Shown piece by piece: positions 11,232 to 23,200 of a stretch of 64,000 bases of DNA. The stretch lies in contig NC_088179.1 of the NCBI RefSeq assembly GCF_028769735.1, forward strand, positions 8,895,950-8,959,949, in the 5' to 3' direction. The position numbers and the translations under genes were made by a program. Source of the DNA: Zonotrichia leucophrys gambelii (lineage: Eukaryota; Chordata; Aves; Passeriformes; Passerellidae). Numbering within the stretch: the stretch's first letter is position 1; each line of letters starts with the position of its first letter. The notes beneath the pieces were generated by a model. That model ran no database searches. It was not told where the DNA came from and saw only the letters and a program-made list of their open reading frames with translations.

Positions 11232-14200
11232 GTGAGCGGGGCGGCGGGGCGGGCCGGGACGGACAGACACACGGACAGACAGACAGACACCGACAGACAG
11301 ATCCTGGCAGGGACCGACAGATAGACAGGTAGCTCCTGCTGGGGACAGATACGCAGACAGGTAGCTCCTGTCGTGCACAAACAGCTGCGGCCGGGGACAG
11401 ACAGGCAGCCCCTGCTGGGGACGGACGGACTGACAGACGGGCAGCCTCTGCCGCGGACGGACAGCCAGACGGACGGGCAGCCGCTGCCACGGACGGGCAG
11501 ACAGACGGGCAACCCCTGCCGGGGACGGACGGACAGACAGATGGGCAGCCCCTGCCGCTGGCCCCCAGCCCGAGAGCCGCGGCTGAGCCGTGCCGGGCAG
11601 TGTGCGGGGCACTCGGGCACACCGAGCGGGGCTGTTGCTCTCTGTTGCTCGGGCCGCGCTCCCGGCGCTGCCCCGGTCCGAGCGGGGCTGGCGGTGCGGA
11701 CGCGGCAGAGCGGCTCGGCCGGGTCCCCGCGGCTGTCGCAGCCGTGCCGGGATGCTGAGCTCAGGCTGGGATGCTGTGCCCGAGCCGGGGTGCTGTGCCC
11801 GGGCCGGGATGCTGTGCCCGGGCCGGGATGCTGTGCTCAGGCTGGGATGCTGTGCCCAGGCTGGGATGCTGTGCCCAGGCCGCAGCTCCCAGCTCCGGCC
11901 GCAGCCGCACAGGGCACCCCCGGCCCCGGCCCTTCGCTGCAAAGCACCGCTGAGTGCTGCTCTCTCCGGGCTGGATGCTCGTGAAACGCTGAGGGAAACG
12001 CTGCGCTGTTTACTGAGAGATATAATGGCTGTCCAACATTATTACCTTCTCTTTAGGCCGTCATGCATTATTACTTCTTCTCTAGCAATATAAAATTAGA
12101 GGAATCTGAAATACAAAGAGGTGGCATGTTGGGACATTGTTTGAAAAACCAGTACATCTTTTCCATGGTCATATATTTGCTTTTGCAGTATGGATTTATA
12201 AACACGTGCCTGAAGTCTTTGGTGGTTGAAAAGTATGGTGAAGAAACATGGGAAAAATTAAGGTAATGTGTTCCCAATAAATGTAGTGCATTGAAAGAAG
12301 TGCTCAGGAATTCAGCAGCAGGGGTTATAATTTCTTATTGGTAAATGGTAGCTGATGTGTATCTCAAGTAATAATTAGGAATAACTAAAAGGGCAAAAGC
12401 AAGAGTTTCTTACCTTGTAACACTTCATCCTCTGATACTAATTTGTCCCAATTAATTTGTCATATCAGATAATTAAAGATGACATTTAGTCTTATAGACA
12501 ATTTTGCAACAGACTTGCTGGCTCACATGACAATATTGAGAAGTAATTACACTGAAAAGATGTCATCCTTAATATAAAGTCAGTTTAATTCCAGTACTCA
12601 AAAAAGCAGCTAAATCATAGAATCATAGATTGTCTGGTTCCAATCCCCCTGCCATGAGCAGGGAACCTGCCACTAGACCAGATTGCTCAAAGTCCCATTC
12701 AATCTGGCCTTGTTATGATCTCTGGTTTTGTCTTGTTTTTATGAGCTATATGGTATTTCCAAAATACATAAATGATACTTAGATGCCATATAATCCATCC
12801 ATGATATATTATCATCCATTGAAGCCAATATAAAAAATCAGCAGGTTTGGGGAGCCCCAAGAGCTTGATATTGTGGCCACATTGAACAACAAACCAGCAG
12901 ACAAACTAAGACTCCACTTGCTCTAGCACCCCACATGATGTCCTAATCCTTGAAAGAGTTTACTGTAATACCATAAAGTGAAATAGCAGAAATGGTGAGG
13001 TGGACACCATCATTCAGCCATGTTAAAGCAATTAAATTCATTTAAAGCAATATTAAACTTACATCATTAGGTGAAGTGTATTCCAATACAACGCTTGAGG
13101 GAGTTGAGGAGTGCATTCACAGCACACAGTCCTTGAGAAATGCCAGTTGTGTCACCCAAGCATGTTGTATTTACAGCACTGCTGAGACAGGGATATTGTC
13201 TTCTCTGTTGCAGGCTGCAGGCTGGAGTCCAGGATTCTTTCTTGACTTTTGAGGTTTACAAAGATGAGATCACAATGCAGCTTGTCGACAAAGCCTGCAA
13301 AGTATTAGGTATGTGTTAGCATGCCTCAAAAATGGATCAGCCTGGGTCACCCTGAGACTGCAGCCCAGCTTTTGTCTCCTGTGCCCTTGGGAATGCCCTC
13401 CCTACGTTGCAAATTTTCTGCCTTCAGTCTTAATCCACCTGACAGCATTGCAAAAACTTCCAAACCTTTCTTATTCCTTAAGGTATCTTTATTTTGCCAG
13501 ATGTCCCTGCTGACATTGTTCTGAGGGAGTTTGGAAAGTATTTCTTTGAATTCTGCAAGCGCTCGGGCTATGACCACATGCTGAGGACCCTGGGTGGAAA
13601 TCTCTATGAGTTCATAGAGAACCTGGATGCGCTGCACAGCTACCTGTCCCTTTCTTACCAGGCAAGTCTGATAGCAACTGCTTAGCAGGTATGGATGGAC
13701 TCTGCCAGAATCCTTAACACAAGGAACAGCATCTCATAGCTGTGAATAAATGATCACCAAAGCATGTTCTCTTCTTCTATGTTCTGGAACTCCAAATGTT
13801 AGGATAATTTCTAAAAATGATTGGGTTTGACTAGTCCTCAACATTAGATATTATTTACTTCATTGGCTCTAATGCATAACAGATTTTTCTTCACAGGTGA
13901 GAATATTTAATTTTCTGTTTTTCAGCTTATTTATATTACAGTTTATGCTATAAAGGCATGAGATGCTTTTTTACAAGTTGAATTCATCAGTCTACTTTCT
14001 GAAAAATTTGACTTTTCCAGAAAAAAGATATTGAGGTTTTGGTTTTGTTTTTTTCCTCAGGAGATGAATGCACCATCTTTTAGAGTGGAAAAGAATGAAG
14101 ATGGGTCAATGCATTTACATTACTATTCAGACAGAAGAGGTCTGTGCCATATTGTGCCAGGTAATGAGACTCAATGCAGAGTACAGATCAGTGCAATATA

Positions 14201-17200
14201 TATACAGAGTAATCATATATTTGCAGGTGCACTCAGAGTTCAGTATCTTTTTCCAGATGAGGCTTGGCCGTGGAATTAAAGCCTGGTAGAGTTCAGTGTC
14301 CAGACTCTGAACTCATTATTTCCCTACTGCCTGATCCCTCCTAGCTCCTAGTAACTTTCATCAAAATTTGATGAAACTTTGGGTATGACAACCCAGGCCA
14401 TAAATGTCCATTCTTGCTGTAGAATTCCCTCCCTGGAAGAAGAATTCAAGTTCGTGGTGTGTATTGTGCCTAACTGATTATTAATTCTCAGTGACTTGTG
14501 CTTTTTAAATTCCCATGAAGTAGAAATTCTAGTTGAGCTGAAGACACTCATCCACCCTGTAGTACATCCAATCTGTGAAACTCCTACTGAATCCTGCTCC
14601 AAACTGAATCTTTTACCAGCATTTACCAGCATCTTCAGAGCTGTGCTTGTGCAAGCATTAGAGAGCTATAGGTCTGTAAGAGATGACCATATTCCTTTCT
14701 TTCATAAATGATGCTGAATTTAGAAGTTCAAAACTTCCCTCTTTGTCAAAACTTATTTGATATTGAAAACACAGAATTATTTGGAATTTCAGACAGAGCT
14801 TTTGATGTCATTTTGATGTCCAGTATTTTGCCTAATACCTGACCAGAAATGAGAGAACTGATTGTGCATCTGCATGAAAGAAATTTCCTTCCTTTCAAAA
14901 TACAGTATTCTTCAATGACTGAAAGAGCTTGTATAGCAGAATCTCTTTAGACTCCCTGCACTCTTTGGGTTGATGGAAATTCATATTATTGCTCTATGGC
15001 TACTTGAACACATTCTTCAGCTATCCTGCTGAGCTGCTCCTGGTGAAAACCAGCATTTGTCCTCAGCCAAGGCAAAAGCAGCAGCAACTTTGAAGCTGAC
15101 CTCCTGTGAGCATATTCTCATCATGGCAGCTGCAGCAAGGACGACACGCGTTGCTTTCTTCTTCCACAGTTCTTTGGGAAAATCATTTCTGAAACAGTGA
15201 AATTCCACTGGGGGCCCTCTAAAAGGGGAATTGAAAAGGTTTTGTTCTTGGCAATACCTTGTCTTTTGTTTCCCCTTCAGGAATCATCGGTGCAGCAGCC
15301 CTGGATTTTTTTAACATTGAGATTTCAATGAAAATAGTCAATCAAACAGAAGAAGAAGAAAGAACTGGGAAAAAGGAACATATTGTTTTTCTTGTCACTC
15401 AAAACCCTCTATTTCCGTGCAAGGAAAGAAATGAATTTTCTTCCTCATCTCAATGTCTTGTTGACTCTGAAAAGCAAATTGAGAACCAACTGAATAAAGA
15501 GGTATTTTAATATTCATTATCACCATGTTACTAAAATATATTTAAAATAAAAACACCCTTGAATTTCCCTTTGGATTTATTTCAGCAGGACCTTGAAAAA
15601 GCCAAGAATGCAAATGGAGACAGAGGAAACTCTGTTTGTCCTGTTAAGAAAAGTCACTGGAAAACATTGAGAGGAATAATCACATTAGGAAAAGGTGAGA
15701 GAGCATTCAGAGGGAGCTCATCATCATTTCTGAGTCTCTTCAGCTAGAAAGTCAGTAAGCCTCCCTATCCCCACCCACCCATCCATTTTGAAGTTACCAT
15801 TTATATTTCCTCTGCAACTTTTCAAAATGTTTCTGGTTAAGTTTCTTTCAGTTTGACATTGATGCTCAAAGAAAAATTGCAGATAATAAGCATGCTTAGT
15901 AATGACAGATACTTAAGTGGGATATGACCTGTCACTTTTGTCTCTTAAACAGGGCTTTCATCTGAAAAGTGTTCTTCTGTAAAATGCCATTGTGTGGTGA
16001 ATTTGATTCTTCATTCTCTTGTCACTTGGTTTAAGATGCTGAATTTAAAAGTGTGTTTTTTAACTTGGTAGATACTACTCCTTTCCAAAATTATCAACTG
16101 TAGTAAATTTTGAAAGCCAAATTACATCCTCCACTACCAACAGTCTACTGCTAATCTCTAAATCTCTGTTCTTGCCTCTATGTATTAGATGTTTATATAT
16201 GCTTATAAAATGGAAGGAATTTTCCAGTTAGGATCTTTTGATTCCCCAAAAGGAATGAGAATCTAGCTCAGCATTGCCAAGATGTCTGCATTCTGGGATG
16301 AGTGAAAAATTGAACCTGGTGTCACCTGGTGCAGTGTCACATGCATTGCAAGGGCAGATATACTAAGTAAGAAATTAATATATATTCAAAATAAATTTTT
16401 AGGCTAGCATTATTAATAAAAAAAAATAATTCTTTAGGTATAAGTGGGAGTTATCAAGAGCCAGACTGTGATAAATTAAAATCCCACATTGACTTCCCCT
16501 GAAGCAGTAAGAGGTCTAAAAGCTAGGTTCTTAATTTGCAGTATTTTGCACCAATCTCCTGAGTGACTTGAACATTTATTCTCAGCAGAACTTACTGGGC
16601 TAACTATCATAGCCACCTTCAGGGGGAAGGAGATCACTGGAAGTAATCATCTTTTTGATTCTGGTGGGTTACTGGGAATCCAAGTTTACACCATAAAGAT
16701 CAAAGGTTTTGGGTGCTTCACTCAAAAGATGAGCTGTTTTGATATTTTACCCATTGTATTCCTTTTACAAAAATATCTGCTAGTAATCACAAACTACTCT
16801 GTAGATTTGCGACCATTTTGTAAAAAATCTCAGGGTAAGTAAACTAGAAACCAAACAGTAATTCTGTCTCTGTGCTATGGACACTGTACATATGGTTTAT
16901 TGTACAGGAGACCAAGACCCAGATCACACTGTTTTTTTTTTTTTCATTTAGTATCCCTTAGTAGCTGGCAAAGTGTATTAAATCCACTTTTGTGATCGTT
17001 TTTGTGGGATGTGCCTGTGCTATATTGCTGTGGCACCTGCAGATTCATAGAGAAGTAACATCTACAGTTATTCATTATTCTTATTTTTTTCAACATAATT
17101 TCATGCATCTAGTGCTCTGTGTTTTTTGTGTGCTTAAGTTTTAAACACTCAGCCAACTCAGATTAGTTGCTGATCAGCTGTGGATTGCACTGCAGAGCAT

Positions 17201-20200
17201 TTAGCACAGATGGGAGCACATTTCTGGGCCCACACACTGTTTGCTTTGTCTTCACTCACTATGATACAGGGTCCTGTCTCACTGGGTGATAAAGTCATGC
17301 TGATTGGTTTTATGAAGTGCAGCCTGATTTAAAAATGACACATTTATCTCACCACAGGTAAGCTCCTGAGAGGATTTGATCCTGTTTATCCCAAGAGCCT
17401 CTGGATTGACACGAAAACATTTTGCAATGGACTTCCTTTTCATATGGTTTTTGACAAAGAGGTAGGACAAGCATGTGGTCAGGGCCCTTAGTTTGCATAA
17501 ACCTCAGAGTAATTTCCCTTTGTTTAGACTGTGCTACAGTTCCCTGCTGCATGTTCTCTGTGTGCAGTGCACACTCACAGGATTTGCAGAAATACTCTGT
17601 GCAGAGACATGCTCTCTATCAGTGCAGATAGGAATCTCCTTTGAATTCACTGAGTTTCATGACTGAAACACCTGCAGGCATGCCAGCAAGGTTTATTGCA
17701 GCAGTCTCTCTGTTACCAAACAGTGAGCAGAATTTTTTGAGGTTTCTAAGTCACCTTCCTGTCCCTGCATACACCAGAGCCATGTCCCATCCTTTAAACT
17801 GGATTTAGATTTACAGTTTCCCTCTCTCCTTCCAGTTACTGATGTGTCCCAAGGCTGGAGGGCTTTGCTGGCAGCTCCACGTGCTGCCTGGGCCTGCCTC
17901 TGCCTGCTTCTGCTGGGACAGCCCAGCCACCTCCTGCAGCAGGCAGCCCCTCAGGGACCCCAAATGCTCTGTCCCTCTGGGGCAGGTTCAGTCTCCTGTG
18001 CTGTGCTCACACCCTCTGCAGCCCCTTTTTCTCTGGCTGCTCCTCAGCTCCCCTGGGCTCCCACCAAGGTACAGCTCCTCCTGCTCCGAACCTGTGGGGA
18101 GAACATTGGCTTAGACAGGAGCAAAGAAAGGAGAAGCTGAGGGTGGGACAGCAGAAGAACACTGAATACATTGCCCTCAAGGAACATATTTTGGCATTGT
18201 GCTGATCCAGATACCAGAACATATAATCTGCTTCATACCACTGCCCACACCAGCCAAAATACAGAGTCTTAAACCCTTAACCTTAAACCTTTAACCTTGA
18301 GCCTAAACATTTCTATTACTGGCCTAAAAAGAAGGCCAGTATGCATAATTTAATAAAATTACTAGTGTGCAAAGAATAAAAGTCCTACACCCATTACTGG
18401 TAGCCAGGTCAGAGCTTCAATAACAGATGACAAGCAGAGAAGAACATACGTAAGCTCTTAAATTCTGCAGAAATGGTCAGCAGAATAAGGAAAATGACTA
18501 AACCTTTACACTTCATTAAGAGAAAGTAACCCATGGCATCTATTAGAAAATTAGTATTTGCCAAGGCATTTTATGCCACAGTTATTTTTGTTTTGGAATA
18601 CAAGACACTCCAGTATCTCAGATTTTCTCCTGCAAAATTCTCACATTTTCTTGTGTAAGACTGTTTGTGAGGCCTGCACAAATGCAAGCAGAGATAATAG
18701 CAGGTAGAGTTTTGGGGTTTTTTCACTATTAACAGGAAGGAAGATTTTAATATCAGCATTCCTTTCTTGGGGCTTTGTCTTGCTATGAAGGGCATGCATT
18801 CAGGGCTGGGTAGCACTACACCAACAAGGTAGAAACTTTGCTCAGAAATAAGCCATATGCTCCAGGAAGGCTAAGTCTGGAAATGTTATGAACAATTGCT
18901 TGGTCTGAATCCAAAGGGACATGAATTGTAACATTTCTCCATATTTTCTTTTTAAGCTCAAAGTGAAGCAAGCTGGGGTGAGCATTCAAAAGATTGTACC
19001 TGGCCTTCAGACCATGGGCATCTCCTTGGATCAGTATTTCAGGATCGTTCACCCAGAAGTGCCCTTCACCATCTCCAGCATTCAGAAATTCATCAACAGC
19101 CAGTTTGTGTTCCAGACTAGAAGAGAGATGATGCCTGAGTCATGGAGAGAGCGGCCAATGCTAGAGCTGAGAGGTACTTCAGTGTTTGCAGTGGCCTAAG
19201 TGCTGATATGGAATCAGGAATCAGGCTGAGGTGCACTCCTGACCTCTCTCCACTCCTATAAATAGCCCTTGGCCAGTGAGGAGATTAGATGGTTCTGTTT
19301 AGAGGAGCAGTAGATGCTTGTGCACAAATTCTGCATCACCTCACCAGATTTTGAAGGCTTTCACTCAGAAGCAACTACTCTGCTCCTATTTGAAAGGCTT
19401 AGAAATATGGTGATTTTCTGATGCTGCAAAACCCACATGTGGATACATGGCTTGTTCTTAATTTATGCCTTTGAGGGGAGTTATTTGCTACTGGCTGGGT
19501 TTCCAATGTGATTAAAAATAGATTAGTTCTCTGTGCTTTTATTTTTTGTAGCACATTTTCAGGCTCTGTCTTCACACACCCCCCCAAAGCCATATAAGAG
19601 GGTTTACCAGTTAAAATTATCTCAGAAAAAAAGATATTGTATTTGCTTTATTTTTACTGAGAGGACTGAATATGGGATGATCCTCTGCTTGGTGTAATTA
19701 ACTATAATGGCATTTGGTTTAATTGCTCTATGAATTCAGTTTTTCTTTTATGAACTATGTAATATGACCTAATTTTCTCTTGTCTCCTCTCACCTTTATG
19801 TAATGAGCATCAAATCTTGTTTTCCTGAGATTCATAAAAAAAATAAGAGCTTAGGGACAACCTTGAAAAAAGTAATGCTACCAAAATTTCAATTGTACAA
19901 TTGTACTTTCTCTTATGCTCTAGGGGTTAGTTCCCATGTATTTCTGATGTTTCAATCCTCTTAGTTTTAAATCTGTTCATCCAGTAGCCCTGGGGATGAG
20001 GTGAGGGAGAAAGAAAGAAATAGGAATTCCTAGATTGCTGTTTAGAAAGCAATGATACTTATGAAGTAAGACGATAATAATAATAACAGTCAGAATCAGA
20101 ATCAAACCTCAACCAAAACCCAAAAAATCTAGATTCCCCACCAAAAACAAAAATCCCTTTTACCTTTCAGGCCTTTTTGTTACTGCTTATTTAGATTATG

Positions 20201-23200
20201 ATAGTAACTGAAAGCTCCAATTTCCAGGGAGGAAAGTGCCATTGACTTTACTGGGACACAAACTATGCACTGTGAAATTAAACTTCAAATGTTTTGCTTA
20301 ATCACTTTAAGTCTCAGCTCCCCTGTGCATGATTCTGACTGTCTGGCTTTGGGAACAGCCTGAGAACTAGGAGGAGAGGAAAAGAAAATACAGAGAGGAG
20401 CAGAAAGGAGAGGAGAGATGTTGTGAGCCCTGGGGTTCCTCATGAGGAGGAGGGACTTCAATCCTAGCTGAGTTCTGCCCAGCACCTGCAATGAGGGAGT
20501 ACTGCTTCTGGGTTCCAAAATTTTGTTATTGGCTCCTCTGAACAAGTTCACCTCGAATTCCTGGGAAATAAATTCCTGTGATCACCCAGACCCTACAGAA
20601 ACCCCCTGACCTTAGAACTCATCCCTGGCACTGACACCAGTAATGCAGAGCCCCCTGTGAGAGGCCCCCTGCAGCAAAGCCTTGCCCACGCTGTGTCCCC
20701 AGGGCAGATGATGTGGATGGAGCCCCTGCAGTGCATGCTGTACCTGTGCTCGCCCCTCTGCAAAGCCTTGCCCATGCTGTGTCCCCAGGGCAGATGATGT
20801 GGATGGAGCCCCTGCAGTGCATGCTGTACCTGTGCTCGCCCCTGCTGCGCTCCCTGCACGAGCTGGAGGAGCGGCAGATGCACATCGCTGACATCGCGCC
20901 CCATGACGTCACCAGGGACCTGATCCTCCTCAACCAGCAGCGGCTGGCGGAGATGGAGCTCTCCAGCCAGCTGGAGAGGAAGAAGGAGGAGCTGAGGATC
21001 CTCTCCAAGCACCTGGAGGAGGAGAAGAAGAAGACTGAAGCGCTGCTCTACGCCATGCTGCCCCAGCACGTGGCCAACCAGCTGAAAGAGGGCAAGAGAG
21101 TTGAAGCAGGTGAATGAACAGGGTGCATTTGGGATGTGAGATCTGTGCCATGGAGATGGGGATAGAGACACTGGGGTGCTGGCACAGCCCCTTTGCCACT
21201 GAGCTGGAGTCCATTATTTGGTGACATCCATGGGTAGAGGGATGATCACAGACCCTTAATTTCACTGGTAATAAAAATTAGGCTATTCTTTCAAAGAAAG
21301 CTTTAGAAGCTCTTTGCCAAAATTATTCCTTAGGTGGTGGTGAAAGGTGGTAGTGTTGCCCATTCAGTGAACAAAACTCAGTGTTTCAGCAGTAATATGA
21401 GATTTTGGTTTTAACATGGGTGTACAGGAAGATGAGGGCTCAGAAATGAAGGGAGTAAAGAAAGAGGTCTTTGCTAGAAAATTCTCTTAGTACCTTTATG
21501 CTATTTATAAATGTAGACTCATGATGATTCCCGTTGTTATTAGGGGTAGCAATAATATGCTTAAATTCCCTTTAGTAAGCACATATTTGAAATCAGGGAT
21601 AAAGAGCTAAGTGTTTATGGTGTCTTCACGTTTGGGTTGAGATGTGCAATTATTCCTATATTGTACACTCTTACACCTCTCCTTCATCTCAGCACCTGGG
21701 TGTGGTTATTACAACTGAGAGGCCATAGAATGATCTTTTCAAGCAAGTCTCAAACAGATCCTGTGATTGTGCAGCCATTACAAACACCACTGCTCTTTGT
21801 GCCCACAGGAGAGTTCAAGGAGTGCACGATATTGTTCAGTGACGTGGTGACCTTCACCAACATTTGTGCCCAGTGTGAGCCTATTCAGATAGTTCTCATG
21901 TTGAATTCAATGTACCTGAGGTTTGACAGACTGACCACAGTGCATGATGTGTACAAGGTAGGTACTGATCAAAAAAAGCTGCAGAAAGTTTTGCTGATTT
22001 TTTTTTTGTTGTTTGTTTTGGTTTTAAATGTACTTAAATCCTCTTCACCACAGCATGATTGTTGGTTAAACTATAAAATATTACCTTATTGTAGTGGCCA
22101 CACAAATGAAAAACAGGGAGAAGTGAACATTATTGGACAGGAACTCAACTTCTATCATAGCCTAAGGTCTCTTTCTACAATCCTAATACCAGAATGGCTC
22201 TTCTTTCATATATATCTCTTTCCCTCCTTTCTCAAATGCCTATCCAAGATGAATAATTTGCCTAGTTCTTTCATTTGTACCTCTTCTAAATAGGTCATTT
22301 TGTCATTGTCCCTTTTGGTGGGAAATAGCATTATGGACAATACCCAGACAATGGGTAGATTTCTATTTCATGGAGATCTTCAGCAATGGTATCCTCTCCT
22401 GCTAACCCCCACAGAGCATCAATTAGACCAAGAGGGTACATGTGGTCTCCAAACTGTGCTGGAAAGATCAGAGCCCTGGCTGGCCTGCAATAATGGTGTT
22501 ATCAACACTTCCAGAGGTGCCAGATTTGATGTGCTGAAGAACAGGTCCTGAGTTTCTGTCTGTCCTCAGCTCATTAAATATTTAGGAAGGCAGAAATAGT
22601 AAAGGGTGGAATCCAAATCTCATTTATTCTTTGCTCAGGCAAGGCTTGCAGTTCATCCCACAATAAATTGTACTGGGAAATCAGAAGCATTTCTTCCTTG
22701 GCAAGGAATCTGTATTCAATAATTGAAGAATCCAGGACATGGCCCACAGATTTCAGGATGAATTAGCATCATATTCTATCTAAATCATCCATCATAAGTA
22801 AATGATCTGTCACTATAATAATCTCCTTTTGAAGCCTGTATATAACTCCTATTAATACTGAAGGAAGTTACTGGGGTACAGAGAGCAAGGATGAGATTAT
22901 TGCAGGGAATTGGGAAAGCAATGAAATAGTGACATTGATCAAACAAACTTGGCCCAAGCTTATAAACATCTGAAGTTATGAATAAGTCTTGTAAAATTAA
23001 ATCTTCTACTGTGGCTGAAAAATAATTAGGGTGTCTATTTGCATTAGTAGCTTTTTACAGTTGTTTTTAATTTGTTACAGAAAATTACTGGCATCACTGT
23101 GGGTTTGGCTGGCTGATAGAAGGCATGGACAGGAACACATGCTTTGGGATTGAAATGTGGGACTGTTTTAAGTCATTGTGTTAATGAACAAACCCAAATA

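Larger units (their letters stand above)
10600..11970 (+). promoter_or_regulatory. CpG island and probable promoter of the guanylyl cyclase gene
   Basis: About 1.3 kb of very GC-rich sequence, dense in CG dinucleotides, surrounds the ATG of exon 1 at 11229-11231. No clear TATA box sits at a sensible distance, which is normal for CpG-island promoters. The downstream half, in intron 1, is built of GC-rich tandem repeats annotated separately. The transcription start cannot be placed from sequence alone. Long open frames in the island on both strands are a by-product of GC richness. Confidence 0.7.

Noticed and set aside
10599..11984. Long Arg/Pro/Gly-rich frames on both strands in the CpG island
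   Set aside because: Stop codons are rare in GC-rich DNA; the frames follow tandem repeats and have no recognisable domain.
12063..12188. Coding sequence upstream of TAT GGA in the same frame as exon 2, with a possible Met
   Set aside because: It is intronic: a clear TTTTGCAG acceptor precedes TAT, the residues match no cyclase, and the ATG|GTGAGC at 11229 supplies the start.
20702..20788. Upstream exon 10 acceptor as the real one
   Set aside because: It keeps the first few codons but frameshifts after 86 bp and reaches TGA; only the downstream copy leads into the conserved LRSLHELEE sequence.
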